From an uncultured Hungatella sp. (GTDB lineage Bacteria > Bacillota > Clostridia > Lachnospirales > Lachnospiraceae), in assembly GCA_910588325.1 (NCBI GenBank), contig CAJUPP010000108.1, positions 1 to 7,703 on the forward strand: 7,703 nucleotides of DNA, in the 5' to 3' direction. A model generated the notes under the pieces. The model worked only from the letters and a program-made list of their open reading frames with translations, was not told the DNA's origin and searched no databases. Each line of letters opens with the position of its first letter. Within the stretch, counting starts at the first letter, position 1. The position numbers were made by a program, and so were the translations under genes. This document shows, one piece after another, positions 1 to 6,222 of this stretch.

Positions 1-2
1 AG

Positions 3-137
3 GATACCGTGAAAGCAGCTTTAAAGCAGATTGAAGATAAGAATTATAAATCAGTCTTAATGGCAGAAGGGATTAGTGAAGAGCGGATTCGAGAGTATGG
101 TTTTGGATTTGAGGGAAAGAAGGTTCTTATTGGATAA
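3..137 (+). CDS. C-terminal end of AAA-ATPase/PD-(D/E)XK nuclease-like protein (DUF1703 type), 5' end outside window
   Basis: An open frame enters from the left edge and ends at TAA 135-137, leaving 44 residues. The tail contains ALKQIEDKNY, then ISEERIREYGFGFEGKKVLIG split over two helices and a strand. From memory this matches the extreme C-terminus of the large clostridial and Bacteroides family with an N-terminal AAA-ATPase-like domain and a C-terminal PD-(D/E)XK nuclease-like domain (Pfam AAA-ATPase_like plus PDDEXK_9/DUF1703), whose members often end in G(F/I)xFxGKKVLIG. These genes are abundant, often multicopy, and their role is not well established. No catalytic motif lies within the visible part, so nothing can be said about activity. 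No terminator follows the stop; the next in-frame possible start is only two codons downstream. Confidence 0.8.
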   Translation, partial: DTVKAALKQIEDKNYKSVLMAEGISEERIREYGFGFEGKKVLIG

Positions 138-140
138 TCG

Positions 141-308
141 TTGACACAAATAAAGAGAGAAGAGTTTGCTGAAACTGAGGATTATTTTAAATATGCTGAG
201 GCAATAGTAAGTACGTCTGAAAATCAGGATGCAGTCATGAGACGGATATGTGAGATTTTGAAGGACGTTGATATCCGTATAAGTGAAGCTTCCTGTCTGT
301 TAGTATAG
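141..308 (+). CDS. Possible small hypothetical protein (55 codons)
   Basis: A TTG at 141 lies in the same frame as the upstream ATPase gene, one codon after its TAA, and the frame stays open to TAG 306-308. The predicted peptide is highly charged and could be mostly helical (LTQIKREEFAETEDY at the start, ICEILKDVDIRISEA near the end). I do not recognise a family. A weak purine-rich stretch (GAGGGAAAGAAGG, within the ATPase coding end) could serve as a ribosome binding site but is about 17 bases from the TTG. It may be a real small gene, a fragment of a degraded one, or chance. The support is only the open frame and plausible amino-acid composition. Confidence 0.25.
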   Translation: MTQIKREEFAETEDYFKYAEAIVSTSENQDAVMRRICEILKDVDIRISEASCLLV

Positions 309-346
309 TAATACTGCTATTTTTATTATACGAGGAGTTTTGAAAC

Positions 347-397
347 ATGAACGGTACAGTGAAATGGTTTGATCCCAGGAAAAGGTATGGGATATGA
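347..397 (+). pseudogene. 5' remnant of a cold-shock protein gene (CspA family)
   Basis: The ATG at 347 is preceded by a good ribosome binding site (AGGAG at 333-337, nine bases away) and begins MNGTVKWFDPRKRYG, which is the first beta-strand and start of RNP1 of CspA-family RNA chaperones (usual MNGTVKWFNxxKGYGFI). Intact proteins are about 65-70 residues. Here the frame ends at TGA 395-397 after 16 codons, because the sequence switches to coupling-protein coding sequence in another frame at about 387. The start region and its A+T-rich leader (about 309-346) look native, so this is the head of a csp gene cut by a deletion or recombination event. The 16-residue product would lack nearly all of the OB fold and the RNP2 motif. 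Confidence 0.75.
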
Positions 398-1509
398 GAT
401 TAAAGTGTTCAATCTTACGGACATGGCCCATTCCCATTGTTACAACCCATTCCATTACTTAAGAGGGGAGGAAGACGTTCTGACCCTGATTAACTGCCTG
501 ATTAAGAATACGGAATCCGGAAGCAAGGGCGGCACAGACCCGTTTTGGGAAAATTCAGAAATGGCTCTCTTGGAGGCGATTATTTTCTACTTGACCCGCT
601 ATCAGAAAAAGGACCGGCAGAACTTTTCCATGGTGTCCAAACGTTTGCGAATCTTGGCGTGATCCCGGAATTTCAGGTGAAACTGACGACTATGAGAAAG
701 TACGGGCTTTCCTGTATGATCTTTATTCAGGCTGTTGGACAGATAAAAAATCTCTATAAGGATGACTGGGAGACGTTAATGGGAGCGTGCGATACCCTTG
801 TGTATCTTGGGGGAAACGAACTTTCTTCTATGGAAGATTTATCGAAAAAACTGGGGCAACAGACCATCCGGTCTAGGGACAGTTCCCGGTCTCACAGCGG
901 GAAGGGAAGGTCTGATTCCAAGTCCTTTAAATATACGAAACGTGAACTGCTGACCGTGGACGAAATCCGGCGTTTGAAAGATGGATATTGTATCATTATT
1001 ATCAAAGGCCAGCAGCCGTTTTATGATGAGAAATATAAGACCTTTGAACATCCCAATGCCGGGCTTCTTGGCGATCTTGGGAAAGGGGTGGGCTTATATG
1101 TGTTCCAATACTGCAATACAAAGCCGAAAAACCTTGAAAAACTGGAAAAGAGCAGGAATATGCAGCAGGATCAGGCAGTAAAGCGGAGAGTTGAGTCCCC
1201 AAGACAGGAGGATCAGGCATTCCAGGTACATACCATAATGCCTCCGGTAAAGCCTATAACAGAGGAGGAACAGACAGAACTTGCAAAACAATTGGTAAAG
1301 CAGACGGCGGTTGTCTCTTTTGACCGTAGTGATGCGGTATGCCGCGGGGCCGTGGTGACAGAAGCTGTGGATGGAGTGGTGAGTGTTTCCGATTCCAGGC
1401 CGAAACCGCAGCAGGCCAGTGCAGGGGGCGGATCGGAAAAGGGGCTGTGGAGGCGAAGACGGATGTGGGTTCTATGATGGAAGGGTTTGATATGCTGGAT
1501 AGCATATAA
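387..1509 (+). pseudogene. Remnant of VirD4/TraG-type type IV coupling protein of an integrative conjugative element
   Basis: Coupling proteins are hexameric inner-membrane ATPases that hand relaxase-bound DNA to a type IV secretion channel. The first block (387 to about 640) reads GYEIKVFNLTDMAHS, CYNPFHYLR, DVLTLINCLIKNT, DPFWENSEMALLEAIIFYL and NFSMVSK, all familiar from clostridial ICE VirD4 proteins. The second block (from about 644, a different frame) resumes at FANLGVIPEFQVKLTTMRKYG, then IFIQAVGQIKNLYKDDWETL, LGGNELSSMEDLSKKLG and TIRSRDSSRS. Missing are the N-terminal membrane helices and Walker A region, and a central stretch, probably over 100 residues, up to the Walker B Asp-Glu that normally precedes FAN. 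A further frame change at the AAAAGGGG run (1437-1444) gives the short tail GLWRRRRMWVL (stop 1475-1477); the other frame continues as GAVEAKTDVGSMMEGFDMLDSI to TAA 1507-1509. No functional protein is possible. A 17-codon frame (VRFGDNLTEHTEVFFEK) follows directly to 1563 and may be part of the old 3' region. Confidence 0.9.
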
Positions 1510-1600
1510 GTGCGTTTTGGAGATAACTTAACGGAACACACGGAAGTATTCTTTGAGAAGTAATTCCGATTGCGGTAAACAATTATATAAAATATGTATT

Positions 1601-1618
1601 TGTAACATGATTGTCACA
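1601..1618. repeat. Direct repeat of TGTnACA with 11-bp period, possible regulator site
   Basis: TGTAACA (1601-1607) and TGTCACA (1612-1618) are repeated with an 11-bp period, the arrangement many OmpR/PhoB-family regulators bind. The site lies about 75 bases upstream of the -35 element and overlaps the left arm of the terminator, so it is not in an ideal activating position. Chance in A+T-rich DNA is a fair alternative. Confidence 0.25.
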
Positions 1619-1653
1619 TCCATTTTGTATTATAAAAATGGATGTAATTTTTT
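1616..1653 (+). terminator. Intrinsic terminator between coupling-protein remnant and regulator operon
   Basis: A perfect 11-bp inverted repeat, ACATCCATTTT (1616-1626) and AAAATGGATGT (1635-1645), encloses an 8-base loop and is followed by AATTTTTT (1646-1653). This is a strong Rho-independent terminator on the + strand. It would isolate the beta-lactamase operon from transcription entering through the decayed conjugation gene. Confidence 0.85.
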
Positions 1654-1676
1654 ATGAGAATAATTGCTGTAATTCT

Positions 1677-1690
1677 AAAATAGCTATTTT
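1677..1690. promoter_or_regulatory. Perfect 14-bp palindrome next to the -35 box, candidate operator
   Basis: AAAATAGCTATTTT reads identically on both strands and ends three bases before the likely -35 element of the regulator promoter. That position suits a dimeric DNA-binding protein acting on this promoter. OmpR-family regulators more often use direct repeats, so a different regulator is possible. No second copy was noticed elsewhere in the window. Confidence 0.4.
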
Positions 1691-1693
1691 GAG

Positions 1694-1723
1694 TTGCCTT
1701 AAATGATCACCATTTGGTATAAT
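1694..1723 (+). promoter_or_regulatory. Sigma-A-type promoter for the regulator/beta-lactamase operon
   Basis: TTGCCT (1694-1699, four of six consensus bases) and a perfect TATAAT (1718-1723) are separated by 18 bases. Transcription would start near 1730, giving a leader of about 50 bases before the ATG at 1780. The promoter lies just after the strong terminator, as expected for the head of a separate operon. No other convincing promoter is seen before the beta-lactamase, kinase or glycosidase-like genes. Confidence 0.65.
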
Positions 1724-1779
1724 AACTTTATTTTATGTTTGAAAAGATGAACCATGCCATGAAGTAAAGGAAGAACGAT

Positions 1780-2319
1780 ATGCATATTTTAATCGTTGAA
1801 GATGATTTGGACATGCAGAAGATATTAAAATTATATTTACAAAAAGAGGGATTCATCGTGAGTACGGTATCCAATGGGCAGGATGCCATTGATTTCTTAT
1901 CTGAGACTCAGGTGCATTTGGTCATCCTGGACTGGATGATGCCGGTGAAGGACGGGATTCAAACCTGCCGTGAAATCAGACTCCTTAAGATTCCGGTGAA
2001 GATTTTAATGCTGACGGCAAAAGGGGAGAAGCTGTTGTCTTTTCAGGATATCCGGCTTAATTCTGACACCATGGAAGTGATGAAGCAGGGGGAAAGAATC
2101 CTTCTTACCAAAACGGAGTATGAGCTTTTGAAATGTTTTCTTTCCAATCAAAACCAGGTTCTTTCAAGAGAGTTTCTGCTGGATCATATCTGGGGAATGG
2201 ATTATGAAGGGGATATTCGCACAGTAGACACAACTATCCGCCGGCTGCGGATGAAAATCGGTGAAAGTATGATTCAAACCAGAATCGGTTTGGGATATAC
2301 GATGACATCGGATCATTGA
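1780..2319 (+). CDS. OmpR/PhoB-family response regulator with an internally deleted receiver domain
   Basis: The ATG at 1780 follows AAAGGAAG (1766-1773). The 179-residue product is about 45-50 residues shorter than usual for this family (about 220-235). The receiver starts normally: LIVEDD with acidic-pocket D8/D9, phosphoacceptor D51 in LVILDWMMP, and the switch Thr in MLTAKGE (T79). At about residue 83/84 (nucleotide ~2029) the sequence jumps straight to KLLSFQDIRLN, the linker before the DNA-binding domain. The stretch that normally carries LGADDYxxKPF, with the invariant Lys and the alpha4-beta5-alpha5 dimer face, is absent, but the frame is kept. The winged-helix domain is complete (LLTKTEYELLKCFL, VLSREFLLDHIWG, RTVDTTIRRLRMKIG, IGLGYTM). 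It was presumably the partner of the kinase two genes downstream and the regulator of this operon. The shortened receiver probably cannot switch properly; the protein could be dead, unstable or signal-independent. VanR-like by general appearance. Confidence 0.9.
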   Translation: MHILIVEDDLDMQKILKLYLQKEGFIVSTVSNGQDAIDFLSETQVHLVILDWMMPVKDGIQTCREIRLLKIPVKILMLTAKGEKLLSFQDIRLNSDTMEVMKQGERILLTKTEYELLKCFLSNQNQVLSREFLLDHIWGMDYEGDIRTVDTTIRRLRMKIGESMIQTRIGLGYTMTSDH

Positions 2320-2354
2320 TACAGACCGTATCAACAGAAAGGAAGGTTTATCTT

Positions 2355-3383
2355 ATGAGACGTGGACCTATGCTTCTTACTGTTTTCACGTTTTTGACAA
2401 TGTTATCTGGCTGTGCCTCTCAACAAGAGCAGCCGCAATTATCCCGGCAGGAAACCGGGGCGGCGATTCAGAATGCACAGGAAACCGAGGCAGCACTACG
2501 GAATGAAACGGAAATCACGGCAGAGCCGAAGGAAGAGGAGATGATTTTCATCGAGGCGATTCCGGATATTACGGAATCCGCCGCTGTATCACCGACAACA
2601 ACACTCCGCCCTGACTGGAGTTCCTATTTTGACGGATTAAACGGGGCCGCGGTTATTTTTGATCCCAGAGAACCCGTCTTCCAGGTTTACAATGAAAACT
2701 TAGCGGATACCCGCCATTCTCCATGTTCCACATTTAAGATTATTTCTTCCTTGGCGGGGCTGGAAAGGGGAGCGATCAACCAGGAGAACTCTTCCCGGCC
2801 CTGGAGCGGCGAAGGGTTTTGGAACGATGACTGGAACCGGGACATGGATTTTCCTACTGCTTTTCGCACTTCATGTGTCTGGTATTACCGGCAGGTGATT
2901 GATGACATAGGCCCTGAGATCATGGAGGAAACCTTGAATGAGCTCCAATACGGAAACTGTGATGTGTCCGACTGGGAAGGGCATTTGAATAATAACAACA
3001 GCAATCCTGCGTTAACCGGTTTCTGGCTTGAATCCTCCTTAAAGATTTCACCCAGGGAACAGACGGAAGTTCTGGAACGGATTTTTGGCAGTTCATCCCG
3101 GTATTCTCAAGATGTCCAGGCTCTTCTTGAAGAAGTGATGTTTCTCCCGGAATCAAGTGATGAAACCTGCAGAATCTACGGAAAGACAGGGATGGGAAAA
3201 TCTGGTGGAATCGTGGTGGACTGTTGGTATACAGGTTTCGCGGATATGGATCATCGGATTTATTTTTGTATTTATCTGGGTGCAACACCGGGTCAGAATG
3301 TATCCAGCGCCAGGGCACGGGAAATTGCCGTTTCACTGATCAAAGAGAATTACTCGCAGTCAGGGTCAGGAGAAGATAAATGA
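2355..3383 (+). CDS. Class D (OXA-type) serine beta-lactamase, lipoprotein
   Basis: Predicted to hydrolyse beta-lactams at the outer face of the cell membrane. The ATG at 2355 is chosen because AGAAAGGAAGG (2336-2346) sits eight bases upstream and a signal peptide starts directly after it; an in-frame TTG at 2316 would add 13 residues before the signal. The 342-residue protein begins MRRGP, then a hydrophobic helix ending in the lipobox LSGC (C20, lipidation site), then an acidic Gln/Glu/Ala-rich linker (about 21-85), then the penicillin-binding fold. All class D motifs are present: STFK (S125 nucleophile, K128), SCV (S173-V175), YGN (199-201) and KTG (277-279). SxV and the absence of a metalloprotease and multi-pass membrane part argue against a BlaR1 sensor. 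The gene lies 35 bases after the response regulator, and its TGA overlaps the kinase ATG (ATGA). It appears undamaged, unlike its neighbours. A role as a lipid-anchored penicillin sensor for the kinase is a lesser possibility. Confidence 0.92.
   Translation: MRRGPMLLTVFTFLTMLSGCASQQEQPQLSRQETGAAIQNAQETEAALRNETEITAEPKEEEMIFIEAIPDITESAAVSPTTTLRPDWSSYFDGLNGAAVIFDPREPVFQVYNENLADTRHSPCSTFKIISSLAGLERGAINQENSSRPWSGEGFWNDDWNRDMDFPTAFRTSCVWYYRQVIDDIGPEIMEETLNELQYGNCDVSDWEGHLNNNNSNPALTGFWLESSLKISPREQTEVLERIFGSSSRYSQDVQALLEEVMFLPESSDETCRIYGKTGMGKSGGIVVDCWYTGFADMDHRIYFCIYLGATPGQNVSSARAREIAVSLIKENYSQSGSGEDK
2448..2507 (+). repeat. Imperfect 30-bp tandem duplication in the beta-lactamase linker
   Basis: Two adjacent 30-bp units (2448-2477 and 2478-2507), both starting CAGGAAACCG, encode QETGAAIQNA and QETEAALRNE. 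The duplication lengthens the tether between the lipid anchor and the catalytic domain. The mismatches between units indicate that it is not very recent. Confidence 0.7.
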
Positions 3384-4783
3384 AGGTTTTATTCAGGCGC
3401 AGGAATCGTTTATCTTGGAAGTTTTCCATAGGAGTTGTGCTTATTCTTCTCTGCACACTTGCGGTGACATTATTTGCCAATTCGCGGATAACCAGACGTA
3501 TTTACCTGCGGGAGCAGAGGGAATATGTGAGAGAAATCGGTGAGCTGCTGGAAGAGGAATTGAGAACCGGGGCAGCTCCCGAAGAAGTGATCCGAACCAT
3601 TGAAGACAGGGAAAAGGTTTTGATTGCCTATTCTGCGCAAAACAGTGATCCCTAAATCCTGTCAGGCGAGCTTCGGGATTCTTTCAGACAGAAAGGGATG
3701 GGATTTCATAAACTGTGGCTGTGGGAGCAGGATTATGCCGCAGCCGTTGAAAAGGGTTCCCGTTTTCGCCTCTATGGGCAGGAGAAACTGAATTATGGTA
3801 TTTTAGTTGAATATCTTTCTCTGGACTCCGGGATATACGCCATTGCCGCTGTTGTTCCGGAGGCACAGAGGTTTGTCGAGATTGTCAATCATATTGGGTT
3901 TTTTATCTACTCTTGTTCTATTTTAACTGCGATTATGCTGATTCTTGTGCTGACACGGCATATTATCAATCCGTTGACTGAGATTCAGGCATTTACGAAA
4001 AGGATTTCCTCCCATGAATTTCAGCCTCTGCGGATTCAGACCGGGGATGAGCTGGAGGAGGTAGCCAACAGCCTGAATGAAATGGCGCAAAATATTGAGG
4101 AGTACCATAGACTTCTGGAAGAAAAAAATGAACAGATGAAGCAGCTGCTCAGTAATGTGGCCCATGATTTAAAGACACCGATTACATTAACCGGAATGTA
4201 TGCCTTAGGGATTAAGGATGGTCTGGATGACGGGACGTTTCTGGATACGATTCTCTGCCAAAACAACAAGATTTCTCAAATCGTGGAAAAGCTTTTGTAT
4301 CTCTCCCGTATTGAGCAGAAGGAATATCCCCTAATGGAACTTGAGGCGGATGAGATTTTAGAAACCTGTATCAAGGAGCAGGAAATACTTTTTAAGGGGA
4401 GAGAGCTAACCTTGTTTCAGGCGATTGAACATAAGATTCGTATCAATGGGAATCCAGATCTTTTAGGCGAACTGTTTTCCAATCTTTTGTCAAATGCCGC
4501 GAAATATGCTTCTTCCCAAAAAGTGAATGTCAGTTTGTATCAGGAGGGATCACACTGCGTTTTCCATATCTCCAATGAAACGGAAAACACGGATTTGGAC
4601 GTGGATCGTATCTGGCAACAGTTTTATGTGGGCGAGAAGTCCAGGAATAAGGAACTGTCTGGTACGGGCCTTGGATTATCTGTTGTGAAGAGTATCGCGG
4701 AGAGATTTGGTTACCTGGTTACCTGTACATTAAAAGAAAACATTATCTTATTTGAAGTTTTATTTCCGCTTTCACGAAATTAA
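3380..4783 (+). pseudogene. Sensor histidine kinase gene interrupted by a premature TAA
   Basis: The ATG at 3380 overlaps the beta-lactamase stop, with AGGAG (3368-3372) upstream. Codon 92 (3653-3655) is TAA; the same frame then continues without a gap to TAA 4781-4783, so the undamaged protein would be 467 residues. Order: first membrane helix (about residues 15-33), extracytoplasmic sensor of roughly 130 residues (containing the stop), second helix (about 171-194), HAMP linker (NPLTEIQAF onward), H-box VAHDLKTP with H262, N-box GELFSNLLSNAAKYA (N368, N372) and G2 box GTGLGL (428-433). The usual DxGxG box is replaced by NETENTD, as in many VanS-like clostridial kinases. It would phosphorylate the regulator encoded upstream. 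ATG at 3698 has a purine-rich run right against it, so weak restart is conceivable, but that product lacks the first membrane helix. A CAA to TAA change would explain the stop; a sequencing error cannot be excluded. Confidence 0.9.
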
Positions 4784-4811
4784 ATATGGTTAATAAAGAA
4801 GGAGTTCTTTT

Positions 4812-5942
4812 ATGGTTGAGATTTATATTTCCACAGTAGAAGATTACAGAGAAGAGGACAATATTATTTCCTGGCGCTATCCCAGGAAGCAACTTCGTGT
4901 CAGGCTGATTACGGAAAAGGATTACCTGAATGTTGAAATCACATCGGAAACAGAGGGGGACAACACCGTCTGCTGGCCGTATATAGGGGCGGAACAATAC
5001 TATCTTCCCCTTGGGGAAGGAAAAAGGATTCCTGCCGGTGAGCCTGTCTGGATTCAACATCTGGCAGGGCAGCAGCTGGGAGTACTGGAACAGTTATCTA
5101 TGCCTTTCTGGATTTCATCGGATGGAGAGCATTGTGTGTTATTTATCATGGAGGACCCGTATCGGACACAATTAAATTTTTTAGGGGAAGGGGAACTTTC
5201 CTTTTCTGTCTCCCATGAATACCCGGAGATAAGCGGGAATAAAACATGCGGTTACCGTGTTTATGTTACGGAAAATGACCCGGTCATGGGCGCGAAAATA
5301 TATCGGGATTATGTGGCTGAAAAAAATAGATTGATAACCCTTAAGGAAAAAGCAGAACAAAATCCCAATGTAGAAAAACTGTATGGAGCGCCGTTTATTT
5401 ATCTGTGGGGAGATTTTGTAATCTCTGCAGATGATGTAAATTGGAAGGAATTTCGTCTTTCTCTGGATTCACCGGTCATGTCCTATCTGTGTTCCTTTAC
5501 AGGGACGATTGAAAACGGGAAGGAATTTGAGGCTGTTTTGGCTGAACTGAATCAGCAGGATTATGTGGCGGCCTATCAAAAGAATGTGATTTGCAGTTAT
5601 ATCAGCCAGGCTTTGGCGGGGGATGGATTTTGGAATGGTGAGATATTTACAGAGAGTAATCCTAAGATGGAGGAACTTTTAGGGGAAGGATACGAAAACT
5701 TAACGGCTTCACAGAAAATACTGCTTCACAAAAATGCATTATCTGTAAATATGCCTATGGTGTTCCATGATACAGATACCTGGATGAATGCGGACACAGT
5801 AGATGTGATCCATGATATGAAACAAAAAGGGATTGACCGGTCCTGGATTGGCCTGAATAGTTGGGAACAAGGATACCAGAAGCCGGAACTTGTCAGTGAG
5901 GCAGCAGAAACCGGTTATCTCATTGCCAGTTATGATTCCTAG
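4812..5942 (+). pseudogene. Truncated glycoside hydrolase-like protein (GH101/GH129-related family)
   Basis: The gene starts at ATG 4812 with GAAGGAG (4799-4805) six bases upstream, 28 bases after the kinase stop, so it was probably the last gene of the operon. The 376 residues have no signal peptide or membrane helix. Residues about 1-175 look like a beta-rich N-terminal domain (FWISSDGEHCVLFIMEDPY, GYRVYVTENDPVMGAKIYRDYV). A second domain follows, with FIYLWGDFV (about 195), a helical segment, SWIGLNSWEQ and finally GYLIASYDS. As I recall, bacterial GH101-related proteins (Pfam Glyco_hydro_129 type, about 600-700 residues) carry a G-Y-L-I-x-x-YDSYHSIH segment, so this gene stops in the middle of the catalytic barrel, one base into the next Tyr codon position (TA then G). 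The family acts on alpha-N-acetylgalactosaminyl glycans in characterised members; substrate here is unknown. The product as encoded is very unlikely to be active. Confidence 0.6.
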
Positions 5943-5951
5943 GATTGGTAG

Positions 5952-6083
5952 AAATATAGTAATTGGAACATGGATGATTACTTTAAAAGTCCGTCGCCGA
6001 TTAGGCGGCATGTATTCGGGTATGCCAAGCACGCCCACCAGACTTTCATGTGTGGCGGTGCGTCCGATACCGGGCGCATATAG
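5952..6083 (+). pseudogene. 3' end of an unidentified gene
   Basis: After two stops close together (5940-5942, 5949-5951) the frame is open to TAG 6081-6083. An ATG at 5970 would give 37 residues starting MDDYFKSPSPIRR, continuing FGYAKHAHQTFMCGG and ending SDTGRI. There is no ribosome binding site, but an intrinsic terminator starts eight bases after the TAG, which fits a genuine gene end whose upstream part was lost when it was joined to the glycosidase-like gene. I do not recognise the protein. The segment can also fold at the RNA level (GTCGCC/GGCGGC at 5991-6007; GCAC..CCAC/GTGG..GTGC at about 6029-6065), so a structured RNA is the alternative reading. Confidence 0.35.
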
Positions 6084-6091
6084 GTTTACTT

Positions 6092-6121
6092 AAAAAGCAG
6101 GCTCTTTGCAGCCTGTTTTTT
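6092..6121. terminator. Intrinsic terminator, potentially bidirectional
   Basis: CAGGCT (6098-6103) and AGCCTG (6110-6115) form a perfect stem around loop CTTTGC. Flanking AAAAA (6092-6096) and TTTTTT (6116-6121) can extend the stem and give a U-tract on either strand. It closes the unit upstream, so the sortase region must be transcribed separately. The A+T-rich stretch 6122-6215 that follows shows no convincing promoter. Confidence 0.85.
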
Positions 6122-6222
6122 AATGGGCCTAATACAATAATCGGATAAAAAATACCATATTTTTTCATGATGATTGCGTTTAGAATTACACAGTCAACTA
6201 AAAAGGAAAAACATATTGTGAT

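Noticed and set aside
141..146. TTGACA as a -35 promoter element
   Set aside because: No TATAAT-like hexamer is found 16-18 bases downstream (the region is GAGAGAAGAGTTTG), so the match is probably chance.
839..1291. Minus-strand open frames opposite the coupling-protein remnant
   Set aside because: They overlap clear coupling-protein coding sequence, have no ribosome binding sites or recognisable domains, and have the composition of antisense shadows.
2316..2354. TTG at 2316 as the beta-lactamase start
   Set aside because: It would place 13 polar residues before the signal peptide and overlap the regulator stop; the ATG at 2355 has a well-spaced ribosome binding site and begins the lipoprotein signal directly.
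2920..3336. 138-codon minus-strand open frame opposite the beta-lactamase
   Set aside because: It lies fully within the conserved class D catalytic domain on the other strand and shows no domain character; it is a shadow frame.
2355..3383. BlaR1-type penicillin sensor instead of a beta-lactamase
   Set aside because: There is no multi-pass membrane/metalloprotease part, there is a lipobox, and the second motif is SxV as in class D enzymes.
6029..6065. Group II intron domain, IS200/IS605 end hairpin or attC site
   Set aside because: The hairpin lacks the conserved domain V sequence, no transposase or intron protein is nearby, and no attC core sites are recognisable.
5890..6093. 67-codon frame spanning the glycosidase end and the following segment
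   Set aside because: Its first part is antiphase to the glycosidase-like coding sequence and it has no ribosome binding site; the frame ending at 6083 just before the terminator is more plausible.
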